Assembly (NCBI GenBank): GCA_030704615.1
Contig: CM060733.1
Location: 67,456,001 to 67,520,000, forward strand
Length of the DNA stretch: 64,000 nucleotides
Direction of reading: 5' to 3'
DNA from: Takakia lepidozioides
Lineage: Eukaryota; Streptophyta; Takakiopsida; Takakiales; Takakiaceae
In this document: one piece after another, positions 36,490-47,594 of the stretch
How positions within the stretch are numbered: position 1 is the first letter of the stretch
How the letters are laid out: the number at the start of each line of letters is the position of its first letter
Notes under the pieces: generated by a model
Told to the model about the DNA's origin: nothing
What the model saw: only the letters and a program-made list of their open reading frames with translations
Database searches by the model: none
Translations under genes and position numbers: made by a program

Positions 36490-37804
36490 GTAAGTTACAA
36501 TGCCTCTCGCTTTTGGACTTTGAATTTGGAAGTCATTTCATTGCGAATCCTCATATATGATGAAAATTCCCATTTCAGTATTGTTTGATGGAAATGTGGC
36601 ACTGCAGGGTGACTGAGAATGCCTTCATTGCCACCAACTTGTCCCATATGCTCTTCCAAGTGAAGGATGTCGGGAAGCAGGGGGTGCAAGAGTTTGCCAA
36701 TTCCCTCAGTGCCGACCTCCTGCGCAAGTCGGAGGCAAAGGCAGACAGAACCTGGTATAGGCTGAGCGTCGACGCCATGGTGGACTACATATTTCGGGTA
36801 AAGCTCCTAACAATTTTGTTGAGCTAATCTGTCTCTCCTCCCCCAATAGAAGAAAAGGTCTTCACCGTGATTTCTAATCTCCTCCCCCAATAGAAGAAAT
36901 TGTGTTGAGCAGGATCTCTAATCTTATGTGCGCATTCTTGACAGACGAAAATACAGCAGGATTTGGCACATGCGCGGAGGTTCTACATGGAGTCAAAGGA
37001 GAAGAATCCAACCCTCCCGGCACTCAAATCGTATGTCAAAGCTGTGGAGGTGAGGGCCCGCATAAAGTACAAGTCGCGGATGGTAAAGTACGTGGCCATA
37101 GCTGATCCCGCCCTTGGTGCCAACTTTCTGGTGGAGGTGGGGAAGCACTACTCTCGCGCTCTGAAGCCCACGATGACATTGGAGAAGCTCCATCGTCTAG
37201 CCACATCCTGTGTGGATGCAACAGAAAAGGTGATACATTCTTAACCAAATTGTGGTGGCAACAACTCATTTTTGTGGTGTTTGGCGCTTACGAATATGCT
37301 TGGTGGTTGGACAGACCCGGTGGCTCCAAATCTGGAATGGTTCCCAAAGTACCAGGGACATGTGGAGCTTCCCCAAACCGGACAAACTCTCTGACCCACA
37401 TTCGACATGTGGATGAACCGCATGACATGGTGGTTTCAGGTACTTCCCCACGCTTCGTTTGGGGCTTCTACTCTAGTAGGGGGTGGATTCATTGCATTTT
37501 TTCAGGAAAGCGATCTGATGGAGAATCTCCACAGGTGACGACGAATGCGCAAGAGCAGCTGGACACACAAGCACATCAGTTCAAGATGGAGATATCTCCT
37601 GCTGTAGAGAGCCTACGCGACTATGTGACGAGGTACTTTCTGCTCTACAAAACCAACCTATTCTTTCGGGAGATAGCAGATGCTCGCCGGAGCCACGAGT
37701 TCACCGACCAGCCAAACGCGGACAAAGCAGCAATGCGCCTTCTATACAGGTACATACGCGCTGCCTTTCTTTCAAGTCCTTGCATTTCAGGATGTTAGAG
37801 GCCT

Positions 37805-38400
37805 CATGTGGTGTTAGGGAAAATGGCGCCGAATTTCCAGTCAGGGCTCCCTAGACTGGCTGGCCCTGAACTGGAAATTCGGCGCCATTTTCCAGTTCTA
37901 GGCCCTATTGCCGTTCAGGGACTTGGCCATTTTCGGGCTAAGTCCCTAGACTGGCTGGCCCGGAACTGGAAATTCGGCGCCATTTTCCAGTTCTAGGCCC
38001 TATTGCCGTTCAGGGACGTAGCCATTTTCGGGCTAAGTCCCTAGGGTGGCTGGCCCTGAACTGGAAATTCGGCGCCATTTTCCAGTTCTAGGCCCTATTG
38101 CCGTCAGGGACTTAGCCATTTTCGGGCTAAGTCCCTAGGGTGGCTGGCCCTGAACTGGAAATTAGGCGCCATTTTTCCAGTTCTAGGCCCTATTGCGGTT
38201 CTGGGACTTAGCCATCTTCGGGCCAAACCGGGAAAAATGGCGCCGAATTTCCAGTTCAGGGCTCCCAAGATGGCTAAGTCCCTAGGGTGGCAGTCACCGA
38301 AAACCGAAATTCGGCGCCATTTTTCCATTTCTAGGCCCACTCACATCCGCCCCAACCTGGGAAAATGGTGCCGAATATGCATTTCAGGGACCTCATTGTG
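37805..38400. repeat. ~95-bp tandem array with GGCGCC core, in an intron of copy B
   Basis: GGAAATTCGGCGCCATTTTC recurs with GGCGCC at about 37881, 37976, 38071 and 38165. Linking text is TTCTAGGCCCTATTGCC and GGGACTTAGCCATTTTCGGG. It fills the intron 37750-38416. Flanking copies are inverted (GGCGCCGAATTTCCAG near 37828 and 38240). Confidence 0.9.
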
Positions 38401-38745
38401 TTTTTCATGAATGCAGGTACTGCAAGTTCTCCCTTTTGGAGGAAGGTCATCTGTCTTTCGAGCCACCATTCTTCCTGGCATGGAGGAACCCTGGGGCTGA
38501 CTCCATGTACACTGACGATATTGTGAAGGAGTGGCATCTGGAACATTTGCGTGATTGCCCTTGGTATGTGGACCTTCCGCCCGGCTCGCTCACCCCGGTC
38601 CTCCTCATAAAATGGTTCTGCATCAGTTTACAGGGGTTGCAAACAGAGGGCCAAAGTGTAAGTTATCAATCTATTGCATTCACTTCATATTGTGGTGTAT
38701 GTTAAGTAGACCCTGGAGTTGATCCCCTCTTTGTTGGATGTGCAG

Positions 38746-39293
38746 ACATTGGTGTTTGAGGCATATTGCTTTGTGAAGAGAGGGTCTACATTCAAATTCC
38801 GCAACGACGGTCGTCTTGTTGATGCCGTTGTGGACCCTGTAACCTACGATGTCCTCTACAACTATGTGCCCCACTCCAGTATGCCGAAGGACACAAAGAC
38901 AGGCAAACCGTGGCGGTACAGCCGGACCCGGAGCCCTGCTTTCATCCAAACCCTCATGGAGACGTGCTCGGATGTCCAAGGGCGGATTCTGGACCTCACA
39001 TGCGGCACGGGTAAGCCTTCACGTGCTCAGTTTGTCCCTTGGCCCGATTGCAATTACATGCCGCAAGCTATTAACCGCCCGCTTTGTTCCTCAGGTGCTT
39101 CAATGTGGGCAGGGACGTTGTCCGACTGGCATGTGTTCGCCTTCGAGCCAGATACTGCCCTCCACAACTCGGAACTTGCAGCGGCTGAACGTCTGCCGAA
39201 AGCGGAAGAGGCATCCTCGGAGGATGAGGAAAAATCCGAGAAGGAGCAGGGGGAGGAAGTTGGGATCGAGGCCGAGGAGCCCCCGGTTTACGA
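38746..39293 (+). CDS. Copy B methyltransferase motif X/I exons
   Basis: The first exon (38746-39010) ends in ILDLTCGTG and the second (39095-39293) continues GASMWAGTLSDWHVFAFEPD. The 84-bp intron has GTAAGC and CAG signals. DLTCGTGAS is a good SAM-binding loop and FEPD supplies the acidic residue after strand 2. Motif X is RTRSPAFIQTLMETCSDVQG. The tail is acidic. No DPPY-like motif remains in this copy. Confidence 0.6.
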
Positions 39294-39422
39294 GTGAGTG
39301 GTCGCATTGTAAGTTGCTTCCAGATTTCATGAGGCACCTCCCTCCGCTCTCTTATTTCATTGAAAACCCTTTCTGGTTGTGCTGGTATTGACATTCTTGA
39401 AGTGGATTTGTTCTTACTGTAG

Positions 39423-39882
39423 GATGCCAAGTACTGCCGGAGGGACGTCTACACCGGAGTTCATGGGCAGGAGGAACGTGCCTTTTTTTGCCAAGGGGGA
39501 TTTCATGCTTAGTCCAGAAAGGGAGTACATCCTTCCTACTTATGCTGCCCAGCTTGCTTCGGTGTCCATTAGGAGGTATTCCGAACCTAGTCGTGTACAG
39601 CAGATTTTAGACGAGGCAAGCCTCAAGAAAATGAAGATGAGGGAGGAGGCAGCAGCTATTAGAGCCCGTCGGGCTCATAGATTTGTCTTGGATTCTGCTG
39701 AGGAAAGTGGGGGAGAAGACGCAGAAGATTCCCAGGAGGTGAGGTGGACAGTCCCCCAAGGAGAGGACGGGATTTTTGAGAGGCATAGTGGAACTGATGC
39801 ATCACAGAGCTCGGAGGATGAGGGGGATGAGGGGGATGAGGAAGAAGGTGGGGCAAGTTCCTCGGAGGGTGTAGGAGAGTAG
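39423..39882 (+). CDS. Copy B last exon
   Basis: The acceptor CTGTAG joins phase-2 GA|G after the donor GTGAGT at 39294. It encodes MPSTAGGTSTPEFMGRRNVP, a helix, and a very acidic Ser-rich tail (SSEDEGDEGDEEEGGASSSE) ending at TAG 39880-39882. Such tails often mediate chromatin-protein contact; no specific domain is seen. Confidence 0.6.
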
Positions 39883-39945
39883 TGCCCATTCCGGCTATGA
39901 CAGTTAGAACACACTTGTATAGACGTGGCTTGCCACAAAATTTGC

Positions 39946-39951
39946 AATAAA
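39946..39951 (+). promoter_or_regulatory. Poly(A) signal AATAAA for copy B
   Basis: AATAAA lies 64 bp after the stop codon, preceded by TTTGC and followed by a T-rich stretch. Confidence 0.6.
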
Positions 39952-40064
39952 ATGTTGCATTTCAAGTCCACTGGTGCTACATTCCAACTTCACATGACCC
40001 TATTTCCGTGCCTCCTAACCCTATTTCCGTGGACTCACAATGGTCTGCTCATGTTTTTTTTTTT

Positions 40065-40103
40065 TCCGCTCATGCTCATGCCGCTCATGAAATAGCAGCC
40101 CCC
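40065..40103 (-). repeat. Right terminal inverted repeat of element 2
   Basis: Reverse complement of the left terminus: inward reading GGGGGCT, GCTATTTCATGAGC, GGCATGAGCATGAGCGG, then a T-run and a second CATGAGCAGA match. Confidence 0.88.
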
Positions 40104-40112
40104 ATTCACATC
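40104..40112. repeat. Target-site duplication ATTCACATC, right
   Basis: Perfect 9-bp match to 28157-28165. Confidence 0.85.
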
Positions 40113-40682
40113 AATTCGTCGGCGGTGCAATGATATGGCCTCCAACTATATGGAGTGAGCTCTGAGTGGCAACTTTTAAAGCACGTTTGTCATTGCACCG
40201 TTCGAAGTCTACATGTCTTGTTGTCGCTATGCACTCCAATCATCTTTTGAAGATGATCCTAACTCTCATTGTTATTTGAGGAGGGAGGAAGGTCTTCCCG
40301 TGGCAGCCTTATGGCGCACACTTTGTGAGGATATTTTCTCGTCCTCGTAATTGTAAAAGTAAAACAAGCATTTGTAATTGTACAATGTTGGATGCTACAA
40401 TTGTAGGCCTCATGGTAGTCTTGATTCTATTTAGGCAAGATTCCCTACATTAATTCCACGGTCATAGGACCATCCTCGGTTATAGGCGGCGCATGTTAAT
40501 GTTGACGTGGCAGATGACGGACAGTGCCACATCATCATTTGCCGCCACATCAGCATGCTGACATGACGCTCACGCCACGTCAGCGTGGGTGCAGGCTCAC
40601 GCCACGTCAGCGTGGGTGCAGGCTCACGCCACGTCACTCCTGCGTGAGCGTACGCATGCGCGCTCACGCCATTGCGTCGTTG
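40113..40682. other. Proposed right arm of element 1, non-coding
   Basis: No gene is seen. From about 40500 the segment is built of TGACGTGGC/GCCACGTCA words and two identical CTCACGCCACGTCAGCGTGG units, ending with GCGCTCACGCC. This mirrors the GTGAGCG-rich left end near 16041. Confidence 0.45.
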
Positions 40683-40819
40683 ACATACATATGTGGTGTG
40701 GCTCACTTTTTGTAAGTGACAGTGTCCACGTTGTCCATTTCCTCCATGGGTGTTCTTCTTTTGTGGTGATATGGCTTAAGATCCCTCCTGCTTCTTGTCC
40801 AAGTCTTCCCCGACCCATC

Positions 40820-43800
40820 CTTCAGTGTGCATCTGCACTCGGCCTCCATGCCTGTGGGCAGATTTTCATGATCATTGTATCCCACAAAGGTCTATGGTCC
40901 TTCCAGGGACTGGTCATGACACCCTTCTTTCCTGGTCTTAGCATCATGATCAGTGATCCTGCTTTCAGCACAGCATATTCATGGCCCGAATTGTGCCTCC
41001 TCTCATAGTCCCTGACCTGCTGTCTTTGTCCCATTTTAACGTTAGCCTTGAGTTCTAGTTCAGCCAAGAACTTTACTTTGTCTTGTAGCTGCTGAGCAAT
41101 TGCTGCCGGAGAATCATCTATATTCACCACTTGGGTGAGATTTTGTAACCTATTATCCACACCCAGCCTTGGCACTCGCCCTGTCAACACTTGAAATGGT
41201 GAAAATCGTGTGGTAGATTGTATTGACATCCGGTAGCCCAAGAGAGCCCTGTATAAATTTTGGTCCCACTCAGCATCCCCAAGCACTCCCAGTGTTGTGA
41301 TGCTTTGCTTCAAGGTCTTGATGATCCTCTCGACCATCCCATTGCATTGTGGCCAGTACGGTGCGCTGTGTTTGCGTCTTCCAAAATCTGTCACATACTT
41401 TGGCAAACTCACCTCCCCACTCAGATCCATTATCAGAAAGAATCACCACAGGACACCCATATCTGCTAATTATCTCTTCTTCCATAAATCTAGCCGTTAG
41501 AGTTGTAGAATGACCTGACACTGGGCATGCATGCCTCCACCCACTTGGAATAGTGGTCAATGGCCACCAATACATATTTGTTTTCTCTTTTGGTGACTGG
41601 AAAAGGGCCTGCCGTGTCAATGGCTATTCGGTAGAACAGATCAACAATGGGAATGTTATTAAGTCTAGATGAACCTGAACGTACCAAGCCCTTGTGACTG
41701 GCACTCTGACACTCTGGACATTTTAGCAGCATGTTGCAGATCAGCTGGGTTTGGTTGTGCCAGAAGTATCTCCTGCAAATCTCCTCGTGTTTTTCGCACT
41801 CCCAAATGTCCAATTATGGTGTGGAGATCCAGAATTATTGCTTGGCGGTTTGCTTTTGGTGGCACAAGTTTGCCCTCATAGAAGACTTCCCCTTTTGCGT
41901 AGGAGTAATGCCTGGCCCGGCGTACAGCTCGTGCTTTCTCCTCCTGACTCAAGTAGTCATTTGGCTCACCAAATGCAAGTATATGCATGCATTCAATATT
42001 GTCAAGTATGTCAGACTGTACTTCCTCCCGATGTGTGCACATTTCCTCCTCATCATTGCACACTGTGGCACCTTCTCCTAGCTGCTCAGCTTCCAAAAGT
42101 AAGTTACTTGTTCCTTTTTGGTGGGAGTCACCCACATTCCTCTCCCCTTTGACAAAAACATCTCATCATTCATGGTTCTGGTAGTCCTTCATCCAGGTTG
42201 CTCCGCCAGTGAGCTCTGTCATCCATGATGCTGGCAGGAGACCTTGCTTGAGAGCCCAAGCCCATGCTGCAGCCTTCTTCTCTTGGCTGTCTTGCCTGGT
42301 CTTTATGGCTGTTGCCACTGCTGGAGGTTTTTGAGAGAGAGGTATCCACTCCTGGCACTGTAAACTTGCTGGTGTCATATCCCTGTGCGGTGGCGCCATG
42401 CAGCTCTTCCAATCGCTGCTTCCCTTTTCTCGTCTGCACCACATTAATTGTGGGCAACATGCTGGGCCCCCAATCATTTAATGGCCTCTCCTTCTGTTCT
42501 CTCCGTTTCCCGCGCACTGTGCTCATTGCTGATTCAGAGTTAGCCGCCCCTCCGTGCTCCATTCCTTAGTTCCGGGTTGTCACAAACTGAATCACCTATA
42601 CTGATTGGTATGGCTCCCATGCTAGCTGATTCAGACAAATCCGCAACAGGCTTCCCCCGATCTGTCATGTTTTCATTGGGGCCAATGTCAGTTGTGCACC
42701 TCCCTAGCTCAGATGCACATCCCCCAACATTGCTGTCACCTGGAGCCTGTACTGACAACAAAATGCCCTTCATAGCTACAACAAGCTGCATGGCCATCTC
42801 GCATTCATCAGCCTGAGTTGCATTCTTTTCTGTACTCTGGCCACCCTCCATCTTATGAATTACACCATGCAGGAGGGGCACCATGTTCCACACACCCTCT
42901 TCATCATTCAGATCGTCCAGATCAAATTGTTTGGCCAGGGTGTGGCCTTCATCAGCCCGGCCCACTACCGTTGGCAGATTCTCGATCATCCTACCAGCAG
43001 CTGGCGGCTTGGCACACCCTTTGCCTGTCTCTGTTGCATTCTGTTCTACAGTCATCATGTTGATGGTGGGTATGGCACCGCCCCACTCTTCCCTAGGGGA
43101 TTGTGCATACACCATCGGCCACCCGCCATAATGCTTGGGCTCAACAGCTGCCTTTGCTTCATCACATTTTCTTGCCTCCTCCTGATCCAGTGCAGACTGC
43201 CTTACATCCGTCGTGTGGCCAGAGTGTAGGCCGCTGCTACAACTTCTCCAAGTGACAAATGCAGCTATCCTTGGCTGCTTGTGGTGGGTTTCATGTTCGA
43301 CAGATGCCCTTGCCCCACCAGTTGCTGTTGCCTCCCCTTCACGTGGTGCAGTGCTCACCTTCCTGCACTTAAAATCTCCTGCCAGATAGTCTTCACACAC
43401 AACTTTCTCACATTTACTGACATTTTGCAACACTTCATTGTCATCCAAACTCACTATTTTCTTCTTATTATGGGCTGTGCCCCCAAGGGTGCCCGTCCCC
43501 TTCAGGCTTCCCTTGACAATGTCACCCTTCTCAAGGTGCCTCTCTATACAGCTGGTTTCTACAAATTCAAACACAAAATCCTCTAGCCCGTTCTTGCCCT
43601 TATGGTGCCCTGACCAGAGCCACCTGTAAGGGTCCAGATTAGTTAGCACATAGAAATGTTGCCCCTCCAGTTGTTCCCTAAAGTACCCAAATGCCCACTC
43701 GTTCGTCTAATACTCTTCTCTCTTAAAAGCAAGGTTGCATGGGTCTAATTCACACAACACCTCTCTGAAGACTTGAGACTCCAGCCTTTTACCTTCCTGC

Positions 43801-44130
43801 CCACACCAATACAATCTAGCATGTGCATATCCTAGAGAGATCACTATCTCAAGAAGAAAGAAACCCTTAGAGTTATTTCTCTCCTTGTCCCTACACATCA
43901 TTGTACTGTTGGTTCTGATTTGCGCGGTGCTTGCAGCACTGGGGCCTTTCTGCATGTGTGCAGCCTTCCAGACCACAACATAACACTCGCTTACACTAGG
44001 TTGGCCTATTGGCTGTACATCCAATAAGGCCTTACCCATAGCCACCAATACTGGCTCATGATCTTGAGTTTCTTGGCAAAACAGGGCTCCCTCACTCCGT
44101 TGCAAATCCGTCTCTGGATTCACCAGGCAT
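40820..44130 (-). pseudogene. Ty3/gypsy-type pol remnant (RNase H-like part and integrase)
   Basis: Reading the minus strand from about 44123, a segment with EWAFGYFREQLEGQHFYVLT (about 43690-43640) resembles the RNase H end of gypsy pol. A long low-complexity linker frame follows (43649-42540). The integrase comes next: an HHCC finger (LHTIIGHLGV in one frame, CPEC in another), the first catalytic Asp in IAIDTAGPFPVTK, the second in VILSDNGSEWGG and the Glu in QCNGMVERIIKTL. These lie in three frames, so the gene is frameshifted at least twice (near 41770 and 41500) and again near 41400. The 3' end lies beside the proposed end of element 1. Confidence 0.7.
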
Positions 44131-44274
44131 TCATGCTCACGCGTGCATATACTAGCCCATCGATACCCATTGCCCTTCCTTGATGGTGAGAAACGTTTCT
44201 ATCCTCGGCCCTTCTTCCACTCAACCGTTTCCATAGCCTGGACCCTTCAGCTTGCCTTGTATACTACTGGCACC

Positions 44275-44320
44275 GAGGTTTACTATTTCATGAGCCCATG
44301 AGCCCATGAGCTCACGAGCT
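44275..44320 (+). mobile_element. Third terminus of the element 2 MULE family
   Basis: GAGGTTTACTATTTCATGAG at 44275 differs from the left end of element 2 at two positions and is followed by repeated CCATGAGC. The inward direction is rightward. No matching right end or 9-bp partner of ACTGGCACC is visible, so the element is truncated or interrupted, possibly by the LTR retroelement starting near 45144. Confidence 0.7.
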
Positions 44321-44778
44321 GGCATCCACGGAATTGGAATTTTCGTGCCTTTATTGACGGTATTAGGTCCTCATACCTCGATAATAGGGTATGTTTCTCC
44401 CGGTCCAGGATGCGGAATGAGGTATTTCGGCGTCGTTATTCCACGTCACGACTGTAAAATTGTGCAGGACAGGAAAGAGACACAAACTTGTAGCCCTCAC
44501 AAGCCATGGTACTGACAGGGTAATATATTTAGGGTCAGACGACAGTTGAACTTGCAAACCCCATTCAACACAACATCAACCCCACATTGACATGACAGAA
44601 AATTGCCATACACGCTCGAAATACAAACATCAGGAAACTAGAAGTTTTTATTTTGTAGAGCGACAACTCTGAGCTTCCATCATCAGAAAATGGACCACTG
44701 CGGCATAAAAAACCTGTGGAACTACCATAACCCGGAGCCTGTGCCCTCCAATCACCCTCCACAATGATCCTTAACGCT

Positions 44779-45099
44779 CTATGCTGCTGCGTTGACATCC
44801 ACAACACGAACCACCGAGTCGTCGAACCACAGGTCCAGAATTAGGAGTGGCACGGTAGTCGTCCACTGCGCATTGTCATTTTCTGGATTAAGATAGCACA
44901 CATAAAGATACAAGATATCTATAGAGGTCACGTTTGTGAAAACATGCAGATATTGGAGGCCAGGTGGGACCTCCTCCACAACGTCGTGAAATGCGCAAAC
45001 ATCCAGGACAAACTTGTTCCAATTCTCCCTTAGTGTCAACAATATATTCCCTGGCCCAGAAGAGTGACTGAGCAACTCAAGAGCCCTATCCGGGAGCAA
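44779..45099 (-). CDS. Unidentified exon (about 106 codons)
   Basis: The frame reads LPDRALELLSHSSGPGNILL, NKFVLDVCAFHDVVEEVPPG, LQYLHVFTNVTSIDILYLYV and ends VVRVVDVNAAA. It is hydrophobic-mixed and protein-like, with no recognised domain. A CCACAG upstream on the minus strand could be an acceptor. It lies inside the terminus at 44275, so it may be cargo of that element; unlike elements 1 and 2 it does not look like the SWIM transposase. Confidence 0.35.
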   Translation of the reverse strand: MLPDRALELLSHSSGPGNILLTLRENWNKFVLDVCAFHDVVEEVPPGLQYLHVFTNVTSIDILYLYVCYLNPENDNAQWTTTVPLLILDLWFDDSVVRVVDVNAAA

Positions 45100-45143
45100 A
45101 TACTGTGGAGGTGCAGTATAGTTATGGTAGTAAAACCTCTAGA

Positions 45144-46015
45144 ACTTTGATAACGGCTATGCTACGAGGGACAGACAACGAGGGTCACAACGGGACATAC
45201 CGGGTAGTGATGGACGTACACTACCTGACCACAGGCAGAGACGGCTAAGTATGTGGTACTTAGCCAATGGCGGGACAAAGGTACATTACCACGAGAGTAG
45301 TAGTGGGTAGTGTAGTAACCGTGGGCCGTGAACCACGATATCACACGGCCACGTTAGCATTGGCTTTAACCAATAGAAGGAGTAGTGGACCCTTTACCAC
45401 TATGGTTCACGACCACTGCAACGAGCCATTTTTTAGCAAACCTTTTAGGTTGCGTAGGCAGTTAGGCAAACGGTCATTAACGACCGCAGACTGTAACGGC
45501 TCTTTCAAGCATAGTATAAAAAGGTTGCACGCGACTTAGAGGAAGAGCAATATGAGTATGAGTATCAGTGATCAGTGCGTATTGAGTGTGTACTTCTGTG
45601 ACGATGTGACGAACTCTGAAGTAAAGCCATTCTATTTGAAGTATCTCTTTGTAGAGTGAATGTGAGATGGAGAGAATGTGCATTATGAGGGAACGTGAGA
45701 TGGTGAGAATGTGTATCATCTCAAGATAGTTCTTGTTTTGCCTTGACTATCAATTGTTGTATGAATGGAATGACTTCAGTCTTTACGACTACAATCTCTC
45801 ATATCAAAGAGACTGTAAGTTGAGCTTAATCAATAGGATTAAGCAACCTCCAAGGAGATAAATTCATACGATGTTCATGGTTTAGTTATCCTTAAAACGA
45901 TTACTTCGTAATCGTTTATGAAAGCATACCGTCGGACAACCTCTGTTGCATGTCTTAGGAAATGGGCAGTAGTGATGATAGCCTGTTTTGTCTAAGTCAT
46001 AAACCAGCGGTTAAC
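45144..46015 (+). mobile_element. Probable 5' LTR of a retrotransposon
   Basis: The proposed limits are TG near 45147 and AACA at about 46015. A TATA box (TATAAAA, 45515-45521) lies inside. Directly after is TTTGGCGACCATACTGGGGA, which looks like a leader or primer-binding region, and then a gag frame. The start is uncertain because no second LTR was found in the window. Confidence 0.45.
45515..45521 (+). promoter_or_regulatory. TATA box in the LTR
   Basis: TATAAAA is set in CATAGTATAAAAAGGTTGC, about 500 bp before the gag-like frame. It is consistent with a U3 promoter. Confidence 0.5.
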
Positions 46016-46043
46016 ATTTGGCGACCATACTGGGGACTAACGG

Positions 46044-47594
46044 TATGTTGAGTTCAAGAGTACTCAAAGAAGGATGGTTACTCAGTGATTTATTGAAATC
46101 ACGACAGAACGAGTCAACGGAAGCAAAAGAATGGAAAACATTCCTGAAAAAATTTCGTGGTTTACCAATAGCAATACAACAGAAGATCTTTATTTCAGTT
46201 GTGAAATAAGATGACAAATGGGGATTGAAGGGAGGAGTGATCAGTATTACACGAGCACCTTGGGATTCTGAATCAGAAGTGAAGAATGGTTGTCTCGTCT
46301 AGCTTTATTGATTACTCTAATCCCAATCAGAAAAGTTTGCTACACTAGTTATATTTTCAGAGAAGGATGTTCAAATTATGAATATTGTCACACGATCATA
46401 GAAGCAGTGGAGTACTGGATACCCAAAGACTTATTGCAAGTCAGATACACTGAAAAAAACAGATGGTATTATTGTGCCCATTAAAAGTTTGGTGATCAAT
46501 CAGTAAAAAGGAAAATTAAGTCGTAATACAGATTCTGGCAAGATAGGGTAAATCTTTGAAGAAGGGGTAGAGACCACTATAAAATTTATTTATTGACATA
46601 CCAAGATTGTTTAAAGGGTGCCGAAAAGGAATTCTGCATATGATGTGGGAATGAATGAGGAAATTAAAGAAAAGTTAAACAAGACAGAGCTGAACGAATA
46701 GAGAAATATGCTGCAGAAAGGGAGGCTCGGTTAAAAGAAGAGTTCCCACAATTACAAAACTTGAATATTATTCAAGGTGAGACATCAAGACAAATTGATA
46801 GTGATAAACCAGAAGATCAAGAAATCGGATCGGTGGGAAGTGGGAACACTACACCAGAAGAAGTTGCCAGTAATGCACTTGGTGAATGGTTACCACAAGA
46901 AAGATCTAAAGGACCTTTTACAGTAACAAGTCCAAATCGAAGCTTTGCTGAAATATTAGAAGAAAGATTTGATACCATTCTGAGTGAAGAAGGTGAAAGA
47001 AGTGAAACCACTTCTCCAGAAAGGATAACCAGAACCGCACTCAAAGCTTTTAAAGATTCATTAAGCTTAGTAGGGACAACAGCTGGAAGACGGCTATCAT
47101 TGGGACAAGGGCCTCCTAGCTTTGAATCACTGTTTGGAAGACAAACACAACACCACCACAGCCAGCAGCAGCGGGACCATCCCAGTTTGGGCAAACAGTT
47201 GCACCAACAGCACCAGTTGCACCAATGGCTTTAGCAGCAAGCAAAACCAGACCACCATTTCCTTTATATGATGGGAAATCTGATCCAGATATCCATCTTA
47301 ATCAATTTGAGAACATGTGCACCATTTACAATGAAGCAACAGACCAGGAAAAGATCCGATTATTTCCTTATTCAATGGCCCGGAAATGCATTGAATGGTT
47401 GGCAACCTTCCCAGCCAATCACTTTGCGAATTGTGCGGATATGAGAGCCGCGTTTCAAGAAAGATATAGATCCAACAAATCCACGTTTGAAATCTTCACG
47501 GGATTACAGACCTGAGACAAAAAAAGAAAGAATTGGTAGTCGTCTACCTGGAGAGAATGAAGACTCTGATCAGGAAGCTACCTCAAGCACCAGG
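46044..47594 (+). pseudogene. Ty3/gypsy gag remnant
   Basis: An N-terminal piece (MLSSRVLKEGWLLSDLLKSR) is followed by broken sequence. A Glu/Ser-rich region (46761-47234) precedes a clear retrotransposon gag core: PPFPLYDGKSDPDIHLNQFE, KIRLFPYSMARKCIEWLATF and MRAAFQERY. At about 47510 the frame shifts by one base and the reading continues DLRQKKKELVVVYLERMKTL IRKLP. The pattern D-P-x-x-H-L-x-x-F with a later W-L-x-x-[LF]-P is typical of this family. No protease or reverse transcriptase follows; sequence changes at 47595 to an unrelated retroelement tail. Confidence 0.7.

Larger units (their letters stand above)
34493..39882 (+). pseudogene. ParB-like/amino-methyltransferase gene, copy B (element 2)
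   Basis: Exons are 34493-34714 (probable), 35111-36489, 36608-36797, 36945-37229, 37315-37439, 37535-37749, 38417-38657, 38746-39010, 39095-39293 and 39423-39882, nearly all with GT-AG signals and matching phases. Domains are a Lys/Arg- and Glu-rich N-terminus, a ParB-like domain (FYVWDDNHRLLAW), a helical middle, a methyltransferase motif X/I region (SPAFIQTLMET, ILDLTCGTGAS, VFAFEPD) and an acidic Ser/Glu tail. A frameshift near 37400 separates LQIWNGSQSTRD from FDMWMNRMTWWF. Relative to copy A, the two exons carrying motif IV are absent, with only an 88-bp intron there. So motif I is better preserved than in copy A but the catalytic half is missing. A poly(A) signal follows at 39946. Confidence 0.7.
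28166..40103. mobile_element. MULE element 2 (11,938 bp) with 9-bp target duplication
   Basis: The left end is GAGGTTAGCTATTTCATGAG at 28166. The right end, read inward on the minus strand from 40103, is GGGGGCTGCTATTTCATGAG. Bases 8-21 of both are identical, with several CATGAGCGG repeats inside. ATTCACATC flanks both ends perfectly (28157-28165 and 40104-40112). A 9-bp duplication is typical of Mutator-like elements. The cargo is a SWIM transposase (minus) and a ParB-like/methyltransferase gene (plus), divergently arranged around 32.5-34.5 kb. Three internal arrays share GAAATTCGGCGCC. A third copy of the terminus at 44275 confirms the family. Confidence 0.88.

Noticed and set aside
42540-43649. 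Intact host gene of 369 codons
   Set aside because: It lies between RNase H-like and integrase parts of a gypsy remnant on the same strand, is low-complexity with no domain, and begins with pol-like sequence. Kept as part of the retroelement.
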